Source: Leptotrichia sp. oral taxon 215
GTDB taxonomy: Bacteria > Fusobacteriota > Fusobacteriia > Fusobacteriales > Leptotrichiaceae
Assembly: GCA_905371725.1 (NCBI GenBank)
Contig: CAJPML010000009.1
Span: forward strand, 1 to 11,513
Length of the DNA: 11,513 bases
Direction: 5' to 3'
The notes below the pieces were generated by a model. That model saw nothing but the letters and a program-made list of their open reading frames with translations, made no database searches and had not been told where the DNA came from. This document shows positions 1-5,312 of this stretch, piece by piece. The first letter of the stretch is position 1; each line of letters opens with the position of its first letter. A program made the position numbers and the translations under genes.

Positions 1-90
1 TAATAAAATATTGCATTGTAGAACAAAGATAGAATGATATTAAAATTCATTAAAAATAAACCACTCTAAAGTTAATAAATTTTTTTTGCT

Positions 91-130
91 AAAAATAAAA
101 AAGAAACTATCTCATATTTATGAAATAGCT
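91..130 (-). terminator. Rho-independent terminator after cbiH
   Basis: Read on the minus strand, 130-120 (AGCTATTTCAT) pairs with 115-105 (ATGAGATAGTT) around a 4-nt loop: an 11-bp stem with two G-U pairs, followed directly by a T-rich run (positions 104-91). It begins about 20 bp after the cbiH stop and is the only clear intrinsic terminator in the window, so it probably ends the cbi transcript. The 90 bp beyond it (1-90) show no gene or recognisable site. Confidence 0.8.
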
Positions 131-151
131 CATTTTAAATTAAAATATATT

Positions 152-892
152 TTAATAATCATATTTCCCTTCATATCCTCTTGGAGTTATTATCTTTCCA
201 TTCTTTACAAATGTATTCGAATTTCCAATTAGCACTATTGTAAGCATGTCTATCTCGTGATTGAGCATTTCTTCCAGTGTAGTCAGAATATATTTTTCAT
301 CTTCCCTTCCTGCATTTCTCACTATTGCCACAGGAGTTGACCTAGGCTTATACTTCATCATTATTTCCCTTGCTTCTTCTATCTGTGTGACCCTTCCTCT
401 GCTTTTAGGATTATAAATACTTACAACAAAATCTCCCTGCGCAGCAAGTTCAAGCCTTTTTTTTATCAGCTCCCAGTCAGTCAGCAGATCACTCAGACTT
501 ATTGTAGCATAGTCGTGCATTATCGGTGCTCCAGTAATAGCAGCAGCTGCATTAGTGGCAGTTATTCCGGGTATTACCTCAACTTCCATGTCTTCATCGG
601 CAATTTCCAGCATAATTCCTGCCATACCATAAACTCCCGCATCACCGCTGCTTATAAGGCTGACTGTTTTCCCCCGTCTTGCCAGTTCCAGTACTTCTGT
701 ACATCTGTCCACTTCCTTTGTCATTGCGGAGCTTTTCATCTCTTTTCCCGGATAATATTCCTTCACCAAATCCACATAAGTTTTATATCCTACTATTATA
801 TCACTATTCTCCATTGCTTCATATGCCCTGAATGTCATATTTTCCTTTTTTCCAGGCCCTATACCCACCACATAAATTTTTCCATTACTCAT
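152..892 (-). CDS. cbiH: Cobalt-precorrin-3 C17-methyltransferase (ring contraction)
   Basis: SAM-dependent cytosolic methyltransferase that methylates C-17 of cobalt-factor III/precorrin-3 and drives ring contraction to cobalt-precorrin-4 with a delta-lactone. The 246-aa product has the tetrapyrrole methylase fold: SAM-binding glycine loop VVGIGPG (8-14), the second SAM motif SSGDAGVYGMAG (81-92), the IPGITATNAAAA segment (107-118), and SIYNPKSRGR (158-167), which is typical of CobJ/CbiH. Length is normal for a single-domain CbiH. The start codon lies inside the end of cbiG: the 8-nt overlap ATGAGTAA (885-892) contains both the cbiH start and the cbiG stop, with a GAGGAG ribosome site about 10 nt upstream inside cbiG, so translation is probably coupled. 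It is the last gene of the cluster and is followed by a terminator. The family call is secure; distinction from other methylases rests on the ring-contraction motifs and position. Confidence 0.95.
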   Translation of the reverse strand: MSNGKIYVVGIGPGKKENMTFRAYEAMENSDIIVGYKTYVDLVKEYYPGKEMKSSAMTKEVDRCTEVLELARRGKTVSLISSGDAGVYGMAGIMLEIADEDMEVEVIPGITATNAAAAITGAPIMHDYATISLSDLLTDWELIKKRLELAAQGDFVVSIYNPKSRGRVTQIEEAREIMMKYKPRSTPVAIVRNAGREDEKYILTTLEEMLNHEIDMLTIVLIGNSNTFVKNGKIITPRGYEGKYDY

Positions 893-1895
893 ATATTTTT
901 AGCTCCTCTTCATATATTGAAATTGTTATTCCGTTGTATTTTGCCTTCATCTCAATAAAATGGCCTTCCTGTGATGAAGCCAGCAGTGCAACAGGTTCTG
1001 ATACCGCCCTCACTCCAATGTTTTTTTCTACAAAATCCGAACCTTCAAACTGATCCTGAATCTTTTTAATTTCTTCCCTTGAAATTATTTCTAAGTCTAA
1101 ATTTAAAGATTTAGCGGCCTCAATTAATCCCTTTTCATTTTTCTTTACATCAACAGTCGCAATTTTTTTAACTGATTTTATATCTAAATTATTTTTATTT
1201 AGGCAGTCTTCAATGGCAGATAATATATCCTCTGCTTTTGTATCCTTCTTACATCCAATACCCAAAATTAAGTTTTTAGGATAAATTCTGGTATATTCAA
1301 TATTTTTCTTATTTGAAACTAGAATAAAGCCGTCTGCTAAGTTTTTGCCATTCACCTTAACATTTTCAGGTAAAAGCATGTTCACTTTTTGTCCATTCAC
1401 AATAAGAGAAGTTACATCTTTTGCTGATTTTAAATCTTCAAGTTCTGCATTTAATTTCTGGGATATAATATCCACTGCTATTTTCCCTGTAACATCTGAA
1501 CTCGTCGTAATAACAGGAATAAGATTTAGAGTCCCCGCAAGTAAATACGTCAGCTCATTTGCTCCACCTAAATGCCCTGATAAAAGGGAAATTACAAAAT
1601 GTTTTCCCTCGTCTATTAAAAGTACAGCAGGATCCTTATCCTTTGTTCCTATCAGTCCAGCTATCTTTCTAATTACAATTCCGCTCGCCATTATGAAAAT
1701 ATGTCCGTCATACCGAGAAAATTTTTCATTTATATTGGCAGTGAAATCCTCCATCTGAATTGTATTTTCTACATCATATTTTTTTAATGTAAAAACATCT
1801 ATATCATAACCTTTTAAATGTCCCTGTAATTGTTCCTTATACTCCCTTGCAATATTTCCCGCACCTCTGGTTACAGTCCAAAATGCTAATTTCAT
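885..1895 (-). CDS. cbiG: Cobalt-precorrin-5A hydrolase
   Basis: Opens the delta-lactone of cobalt-precorrin-5A and releases the C-20 carbon as acetaldehyde, giving cobalt-precorrin-5B, the substrate of CbiD. The 336-aa protein has the three CbiG parts. The N-terminal domain carries FIMASGIVIRKIAG (67-80), the DPAVLLIDEGKHFVISLLSGH stretch (88-108) and GGANELT (110-116). The linker contains TTSSDVTG (130-137). The C-terminal CobE/CbiG domain begins at LILGIGCKKDT (209-219) and has IATVDVKKNEKG (245-256) and GVRAVSEPVALLAS (294-307). Length is typical, and it is not fused to CbiH. The ribosome site AAAGGA lies 6 nt before the ATG. The gap to the upstream AlbA_2 gene is 49 bp and holds two near-identical short repeats (TCAGATAAAGG, TCAGATAGAAAGG on the minus strand). 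It overlaps cbiH by 8 nt. Confidence 0.95.
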   Translation of the reverse strand: MKLAFWTVTRGAGNIAREYKEQLQGHLKGYDIDVFTLKKYDVENTIQMEDFTANINEKFSRYDGHIFIMASGIVIRKIAGLIGTKDKDPAVLLIDEGKHFVISLLSGHLGGANELTYLLAGTLNLIPVITTSSDVTGKIAVDIISQKLNAELEDLKSAKDVTSLIVNGQKVNMLLPENVKVNGKNLADGFILVSNKKNIEYTRIYPKNLILGIGCKKDTKAEDILSAIEDCLNKNNLDIKSVKKIATVDVKKNEKGLIEAAKSLNLDLEIISREEIKKIQDQFEGSDFVEKNIGVRAVSEPVALLASSQEGHFIEMKAKYNGITISIYEEELKIYE

Positions 1896-1944
1896 GAATT
1901 TTCCTTTCTATCTGAGTCCTTTATCTGACTGCCAGTATAGCCTT

Positions 1945-3198
1945 TTATCTCTTAAAATACTTAGTTCCCCTGCCTTTTCCTATAACAGCAATATAATTTT
2001 TCTGAATTAAACTTTTTAATAATCTGTTCAGTTTGTCCTTCTTAAATTCTATCATCTCTAAAATTTCACCACTTGATAATATATTTCCTTTTTCCAGAAT
2101 ATCCATTACAGTTTTTTCATCTGTTGTCAGAAATAATTTAGTTTCAATTATTGGTAAAGTTATTTTGATTGAGTTTTCAAAAATTTCAAAATTCGGTTTG
2201 ACTGCAAAATCTCTATAACTTTCATTTATTCTTCTTATACCTGTTCCAAACATTTCAATATATTTTAACCTAAAAAATATATTTCCGAGAACAGGATTTC
2301 TAAGTTGCGAAATTTGTCCATGTAAATATTCTTTTTTACTTATTCCCATAGGCAATCCTCCTGGAGATGAAACTTCTATTCTATCTTCATACATTGATAT
2401 CCTTATATTTGAATTTACATCCCAAGTTCTATGGATTAAAGCATTTGCAATTGCTTCCCTAAAGGCCTTTTCGGGTATAAGCTCTTTCTCAATTCTTTCT
2501 GAGCCTGAAATTTGCTCATATTTGTAATATCTGCTGAAAACTTCCAGAGATTTCTTATATTGTGAAATAATAGATATATTTACAAATAAATTTCTATCCA
2601 GAATCTCGTCTATATTTTTACCAAATTTTGCAATATCAATTCCTGAAAAACTATTTTCATCTGCAAATAATTCAGCGGCATTATTGTAGCCATTTTTATC
2701 ATCATATAAATTTAAAGTCTTTAGGACATCTTTTGAAAAATTTTTTAAAGACAATTTTTCTTCCAGTTCTTTTTTCAGAATCTTAAACTCTAAATCCTGA
2801 TTTCTGGCTTTTAATTCATCATAATACTGATTTAATCCTAATAATGTCAATCTATTCAATTCAATTTTATCAACTTCAACTGTTGATGTGTCATTTCTTT
2901 TGTATGCTTTTCCCTTATAAAGATAGGGTTTGTTCATTCCTTCCTCAACTATAAGAGTTATTATATTTTTTTTATTATCTTTTATAAATTTAAAATCTGG
3001 CTTAGGATTTATATTATCATTAATTTTATTTTCTAAATCCAAGCAAAGTTCTTCTATATTTTTCAAACCAGTAATTTTTCCAGTATCATCAACACCAAAT
3101 ATAATTTTTCCTGAATTGTAGTTGGCAAAGGCACTGACTGTTTTTAAAAAAGTATTTGTTACTGTCGATTTTAATTCTAGTTCTCTGCTTTCTTTCAT
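1945..3198 (-). CDS. AlbA_2 / HATPase_c_4 ATP-binding regulator-like protein
   Basis: A 417-aa protein of the family usually annotated as ATP-binding protein or putative transcriptional regulator. The N-terminal AlbA_2 (Schlafen-type) domain spans about 3-115: ESRELELKST, SAFANYNSGKIIFGVDD (22-38) and ITGL. The C-terminal half has the HATPase_c_4 signature: N-box-like EAIANALIHR (248-257), SSPGGLP (277-283), RNPVLGN (300-306) and the late GTGIRRI (318-324). Residues about 355-410 look like a winged helix, which suggests DNA binding. It has no known role in corrin synthesis. It sits between cbiF and cbiG in the same orientation, behind its own extended -10 promoter and an elaborate dyad, so it looks like a self-contained, possibly autoregulated cargo gene. 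The start is supported by GGAGGG 6 nt upstream. Family assignment is firm; the biochemical role is unknown, and some relatives occur in phage or defence contexts. Confidence 0.85.
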   Translation of the reverse strand: MKESRELELKSTVTNTFLKTVSAFANYNSGKIIFGVDDTGKITGLKNIEELCLDLENKINDNINPKPDFKFIKDNKKNIITLIVEEGMNKPYLYKGKAYKRNDTSTVEVDKIELNRLTLLGLNQYYDELKARNQDLEFKILKKELEEKLSLKNFSKDVLKTLNLYDDKNGYNNAAELFADENSFSGIDIAKFGKNIDEILDRNLFVNISIISQYKKSLEVFSRYYKYEQISGSERIEKELIPEKAFREAIANALIHRTWDVNSNIRISMYEDRIEVSSPGGLPMGISKKEYLHGQISQLRNPVLGNIFFRLKYIEMFGTGIRRINESYRDFAVKPNFEIFENSIKITLPIIETKLFLTTDEKTVMDILEKGNILSSGEILEMIEFKKDKLNRLLKSLIQKNYIAVIGKGRGTKYFKR

Positions 3199-3213
3199 AT
3201 TATCCCTCCAAGA

Positions 3214-3293
3214 AAAATTATATCATAAATCAGTCGTAAATGCGACGTAAATTTTTACGTCTGATTTACATCGTAAAAATGCGATATAATTTT
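3214..3293. promoter_or_regulatory. Nested operator-like dyad with CGTAAA boxes
   Basis: Several nested symmetries occupy 80 bp upstream of the AlbA_2 gene. An 11-bp perfect inverted repeat forms the outside (3214-3224 with 3283-3293). A 15-bp inverted repeat with one mismatch lies inside it (3226-3240 with 3254-3268). A perfect palindrome GACGTAAATTTTTACGTC sits at 3244-3261. The hexamer CGTAAA occurs four times (3235-3240, 3246-3251, inverted at 3254-3259, 3272-3277), two of them within direct repeats of CGTAAA(AA)TGCGA. Such dense CG-containing symmetry is exceptional in this AT-rich window. It overlaps the gene's own -10 and mirrors a TATAAT on the opposite strand (3285-3290). A multi-site repressor operator is the likeliest reading. 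Confidence 0.6.
3217..3245 (-). promoter_or_regulatory. Promoter of the AlbA_2 gene (extended -10)
   Basis: On the minus strand, TATAAT (3222-3217) is preceded by TGA, forming an extended -10 TGATATAAT about 20 nt upstream of the ATG and just before the GGAGGG ribosome site. There is no good -35 at 17 bp (TCGCAT at 3245-3240); extended -10 promoters can work without one. The -10 lies in the outer arm of the dyad described separately, so a bound regulator would block polymerase. Confidence 0.6.
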
Positions 3294-3339
3294 CTATTTC
3301 TTATTTATTTCATAATTTATCATTGTAATTATTAGAAAT

Positions 3340-4101
3340 TTATTCCTTTATTCCCTCTCTATACTCATGAGTAAAATATTTATCATATAATTTTGATTTT
3401 TCATATTCATTACCTAAAAAATCTCCAACGAGTATCTGAGCGGTTTTATTTATTCCTGCCTCTTTTACTTTCTCTTCTATTGTTTCAAGCGTTCCAAAAA
3501 CTATTTTCTGATCTGGCCAGCTTGCTTTCTGGACAACTGCCACAGGTGTTGTCAATGAATAGGAAGTTGACAATGTTTTTACAACTTTATCTATCATCTG
3601 AACTGATAAAAATATTGCCATGGAAGTTCTATGTTCAGCAAGACTTTCCAGACTTTCCTTTTCAGGAACAGTAGTCTTTCCTTCTATTCTTGTACAGATG
3701 ACAGTCTGTGAAACATTAGGCAATGTGAATTCCTTTTTTATTGCCGCAGCTGCTGCTAAAAATGAACTTACTCCCGGAATAACTTCATATTCTATTCCAT
3801 ATTCATCAAGCATATCCATCTGTTCCCTGTGAGCCCCATAAATTGCAGGGTCTCCCGTATGAACTCTGGCAACTTTTTTCCCAGTCTTTACCGCTTTTAC
3901 TGTAACATCTATGACTTCATCCAATGACATGGAAGCAGAATTATAAATTTCCGCTCCATCCTTATGACAATTTATAACTTCTTTCGGAACTAATGAGCCT
4001 GCATAAATAATTACATCTGCCTCTTTTACTATTCTCTGCCCTTTTACAGTTATCAATTCCGGATCTCCGGGACCTGCTCCTATGAAGTAAACTTTTTCCA
4101 T
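3340..4101 (-). CDS. cbiF: Cobalt-precorrin-4 C11-methyltransferase
   Basis: SAM-dependent methylation of cobalt-precorrin-4 at C-11 to cobalt-precorrin-5A, the step before CbiG. The 253-aa product is a canonical tetrapyrrole methylase: VYFIGAGPGDPELIT (4-18), YAGSLVP (33-39, characteristic of CbiF/CobM), RVHTGDPAIYGAHREQ (79-94), VIPGVSSFLAAAA (107-119), LPNVSQTVICTR (127-138) and PVAVVQKASWPDQ (186-198). Length is normal. The ribosome site GAGGT lies about 7 nt before the ATG. Because a plus-strand gene and a 438-bp gap separate it from the upstream cbi genes, its transcription probably starts locally; a candidate is at 4307-4335. It is the first gene of the 3' half-cluster (cbiF, AlbA_2 gene, cbiG, cbiH). 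Confidence 0.96.
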   Translation of the reverse strand: MEKVYFIGAGPGDPELITVKGQRIVKEADVIIYAGSLVPKEVINCHKDGAEIYNSASMSLDEVIDVTVKAVKTGKKVARVHTGDPAIYGAHREQMDMLDEYGIEYEVIPGVSSFLAAAAAIKKEFTLPNVSQTVICTRIEGKTTVPEKESLESLAEHRTSMAIFLSVQMIDKVVKTLSTSYSLTTPVAVVQKASWPDQKIVFGTLETIEEKVKEAGINKTAQILVGDFLGNEYEKSKLYDKYFTHEYREGIKE

Positions 4102-4131
4102 AAAATTACCTCTTTTTTTAATTTTCTATTT

Positions 4132-4293
4132 TTATAATATTTCATTTATTTCAAAACTTACTGATATTTCTGTATTCAAATATATTTTTTTATCCTTCTT
4201 AAAAAATGCTTCCCAAACTTTCCCATTTTCAAGATAAATGAATATTTTATCAAGTTTTTCAACATTTATTTTTTCTATTTTTTTGTTTTTCAT
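4132..4293 (-). CDS. Hypothetical 53-aa protein upstream of cbiF
   Basis: An ORF too short for ordinary gene calling: ATG at 4293-4291, stop at 4134-4132, 30 bp before cbiF. The product starts MKNKKIEKINVEKLDKIFIY and continues LENGKVWEAFFKKDKKIYLN to a TEISVSFEINEIL end. Lysine, isoleucine and glutamate dominate, with alternating hydrophobic residues that look like beta strands and no membrane segment or signal peptide. The composition reads like a real protein, not antisense noise. Against it, no Shine-Dalgarno is visible (the ATG follows TATAATTTG), and a -10-like box lies right beside it, so it would be leaderless, translated from a very short leader, or be the remnant of a longer gene. 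I do not recognise the family. Confidence 0.4.
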   Translation of the reverse strand: MKNKKIEKINVEKLDKIFIYLENGKVWEAFFKKDKKIYLNTEISVSFEINEIL

Positions 4294-4306
4294 CAAATTA
4301 TAAATT

Positions 4307-4335
4307 ATTATTTTTTAACTATTTTTGCTTTTCAA
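4307..4335 (-). promoter_or_regulatory. Candidate promoter for the cbiF half-cluster
   Basis: On the minus strand, TTGAAA (4335-4330) and AATAAT (4312-4307) are separated by exactly 17 bp, each one mismatch from consensus. A second box, TATAAT, lies at 4302-4297. Transcription would begin near 4300 and read the 53-aa ORF and cbiF. In such AT-rich DNA chance matches are frequent, so support comes mainly from the need for a promoter downstream of the oppositely oriented gene. Confidence 0.4.
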
Positions 4336-4432
4336 ATATCAAATATTTACTTCCTACATATTTCATAAGCCACACATTGTTATTTGATAAATAAAATTTA
4401 ATATAACATTTTGCCCTTCCTAAAGTTACCAT
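4319..4432 (-). CDS. Hypothetical 37-aa ORF or gene remnant
   Basis: A short minus-strand frame from ATG (4432-4430) to TAG (4321-4319). It begins MVTLGRAKCYIKFYL and ends NNNVWLMKYVGSKYLIFEKQK within the last 21 residues; the frame stays open upstream to a TAG at 4477-4475, adding residues such as EGTILLQGNK. Two aromatic-rich segments, a Trp and a Cys make it protein-like. CAAGG lies about 8 nt before the ATG as a weak ribosome site. The frame differs from that of the following 53-aa ORF, 25 bp away, so the two could be separate small genes or two pieces of one decayed, frameshifted gene. It overlaps direct repeats and lies near the promoter of the divergent plus-strand gene. Unrecognised. 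Confidence 0.25.
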   Translation of the reverse strand: MVTLGRAKCYIKFYLSNNNVWLMKYVGSKYLIFEKQK

Positions 4433-4447
4433 CTTGTTACCTTGTAA
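4425..4447. promoter_or_regulatory. GTTACC direct repeats upstream of the split-barrel gene
   Basis: GTTACC occurs at 4425-4430 and 4436-4441, one helical turn (11 bp) apart. The second copy is part of an imperfect dyad TTACCTTGTAA (4437-4447). The pair ends about 15 bp before the -35 box of the plus-strand promoter, a position suited to an activator or upstream regulator. The neighbouring HxlR protein is the natural candidate; that link is inference. The repeats also fall in a short minus-strand ORF, so they may be coincidental. Confidence 0.3.
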
Positions 4448-4462
4448 TAAAATTGTGCCTTC

Positions 4463-4491
4463 TTTACAATTTTTCTATTTTAAATTATAAT
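4463..4491 (+). promoter_or_regulatory. Sigma-70 promoter of the split-barrel gene
   Basis: TTTACA (4463-4468) and a perfect TATAAT (4486-4491) are separated by exactly 17 bp, the best promoter match in the window. The predicted start near 4498 falls at the edge of the 12-bp palindrome 4498-4509 and leaves a leader of about 40 nt with GGAGG before the ATG. Confidence 0.7.
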
Positions 4492-4497
4492 TAACAC

Positions 4498-4509
4498 AGT
4501 TAGCTAACT
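4498..4509. promoter_or_regulatory. Palindromic operator candidate AGTTAGCTAACT
   Basis: A perfect 12-bp palindrome placed exactly at the predicted transcription start of the split-barrel gene. Proteins bound there would block initiation, so it is a plausible repressor site. HxlR-family dimers bind short dyads, and an hxlR-type gene is adjacent, but the assignment is inference. Confidence 0.4.
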
Positions 4510-4539
4510 CGAAATAAATTATATTTGGAGGAAATTAAA

Positions 4540-4953
4540 ATGATTGATTATAATAAAATATTAAAAGAAAACTCTTACGGAGTTTTAGCTACACTTGACG
4601 ATAATAAACCTAAAACAAGAATTTTTCAATACCTATTTTCTGAAAAAGACAAAGTATATCTTGCAACTACAAATAATAAAAACGTTTACAAACAGTTAAA
4701 AAAATGTCCTTACGTTTCTTTTCTATCTCACTCAAAGGATTATTTATCTTTTATATCTGTAAATGGAAATATTCATTTTACTGATGATATTAATCTTAAA
4801 ACAAGAGTTTTAAATAAATATCCAGCAATAAAAGAACTTTTTAAAGCTCCTGACAATCCTATTTTTGAACTTTTTTATATTAATGTAGAAGAGATCAGAA
4901 CTTTTGATTTAAAAACTTATACCAATGAAAATTTTAAAATAGAAAAACCATAA
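4540..4953 (+). CDS. Pyridoxamine 5'-phosphate oxidase family protein (FMN split barrel)
   Basis: The only plus-strand gene of the window. The 137-aa product matches the small split-barrel flavin-binding family often annotated as pyridoxamine 5'-phosphate oxidase family: GVLATLDDNKPKTRIFQYLF (14-33), KVYLATTNNKNVYKQL (38-53), VSFLSH (59-64), SVNGNIHF (73-80) and NPIFELFYI (106-114). Relatives bind FMN or F420 and are usually reductases of unknown substrate; true PdxH activity is not implied. I start at ATG 4540, with GGAGG at 4527-4531 and an 8-nt spacer. The in-frame TTG at 4525 would place the start before its own ribosome site. It has its own promoter and operator-like palindrome and converges on an hxlR-type gene 20 bp away. 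HxlR regulators frequently neighbour redox or flavin enzymes. It interrupts the orientation of the cbi cluster. Confidence 0.8.
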   Translation: MIDYNKILKENSYGVLATLDDNKPKTRIFQYLFSEKDKVYLATTNNKNVYKQLKKCPYVSFLSHSKDYLSFISVNGNIHFTDDINLKTRVLNKYPAIKELFKAPDNPIFELFYINVEEIRTFDLKTYTNENFKIEKP

Positions 4954-4973
4954 TTAATTTGCTACAATCTTAG

Positions 4974-5312
4974 TTATTCATATTTTGTTTTTTCTCGGTA
5001 ATTTACACCCCATTTGTCCATACTTTCCAGTATCGGCTTTAAGCTGTAACCTGTTTCAGTAAGAAAATATTCAACTTTTGGAGGAACTTCAGGATAAATC
5101 TTTCTTATAAGAAGATTGTCCTCCTCCATTTCTCTTAAATTGTATGTCAAAACTTTATTAGAAATTCCATTTATAGATTTTCTCAACTCTCCAAATCTTT
5201 TTGTTCCATCGAGTAAATCTCTTATTATAAGTATTTTCCATTTATTAGAAATTAAAGAAAGTGTTATTTCAACAGAACACTTCGGTAATTCTTTTTTATT
5301 CATAATTATCAT
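4974..5312 (-). CDS. HxlR-family transcriptional regulator
   Basis: A 112-aa winged-helix regulator of the HxlR/MarR-like family. Evidence is the N-terminal cysteine region KELPKCSVEITLSLISNKWK (7-26), typical of HxlR proteins; the recognition helix region RFGELRKSINGISNKVLTYN (39-58); LREMEEDNLLIRKIYPEVPP (59-78), with the wing around 70-80; and TETGYSLKPIL (85-95). Length is normal. Cys12 is at the position that senses electrophiles or oxidants in some relatives, and it is the only cysteine. The first ATG (5312) has AAGGA 7 nt upstream. It lies within the last codons of the upstream PDDEXK gene, a 17-nt overlap, so the two are probably co-transcribed and translationally coupled. Its stop faces the stop of the split-barrel gene 20 bp away, with no clear terminator between. 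Likely target: the split-barrel promoter (inference). Confidence 0.88.
   Translation of the reverse strand: MIIMNKKELPKCSVEITLSLISNKWKILIIRDLLDGTKRFGELRKSINGISNKVLTYNLREMEEDNLLIRKIYPEVPPKVEYFLTETGYSLKPILESMDKWGVNYREKTKYE

Larger units (their letters stand above)
4102..4539. other. 438-bp intergenic region between cbiF and the split-barrel gene
   Basis: This is the only stretch above 300 bp without a standard-length gene. It holds the two small minus-strand ORFs (4132-4293, 4319-4432), a minus-strand promoter candidate (4307-4335), and, on the plus strand, a good promoter with nearby repeats and palindrome for the 4540 gene. I looked for a cobalamin riboswitch here and found no B12-box-like sequence or conserved core. 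Confidence 0.6.

Noticed and set aside
515..958. Plus-strand open frame of 147 codons antisense to cbiH.
   Set aside because: It is a shadow of cbiH and the end of cbiG: Ser/His/Phe/Ile-rich product with no family motif, no ribosome site and no promoter. The same applies to the other plus-strand frames lying over cbiG, cbiF, cbiE, cbiD and cbiC.
1896..1944. Short repeats TCAGATAAAGG / TCAGATAGAAAGG before cbiG as an operator.
   Set aside because: Only two short copies, one containing the cbiG ribosome site; too weak to call a regulatory element.
4340..4400. GCCACAC near 4367 resembling part of a B12 box.
   Set aside because: It lacks the conserved box sequence and the surrounding riboswitch core helices.
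4525..4539. TTG start at 4525 for the split-barrel gene (five extra residues).
   Set aside because: The GGAGG ribosome site would then lie inside the coding sequence, and it is well spaced for ATG 4540.
4950..4990. Bidirectional terminator between the convergent split-barrel and hxlR genes.
   Set aside because: No stable hairpin with a T-run could be formed in the 20-bp gap or its flanks.
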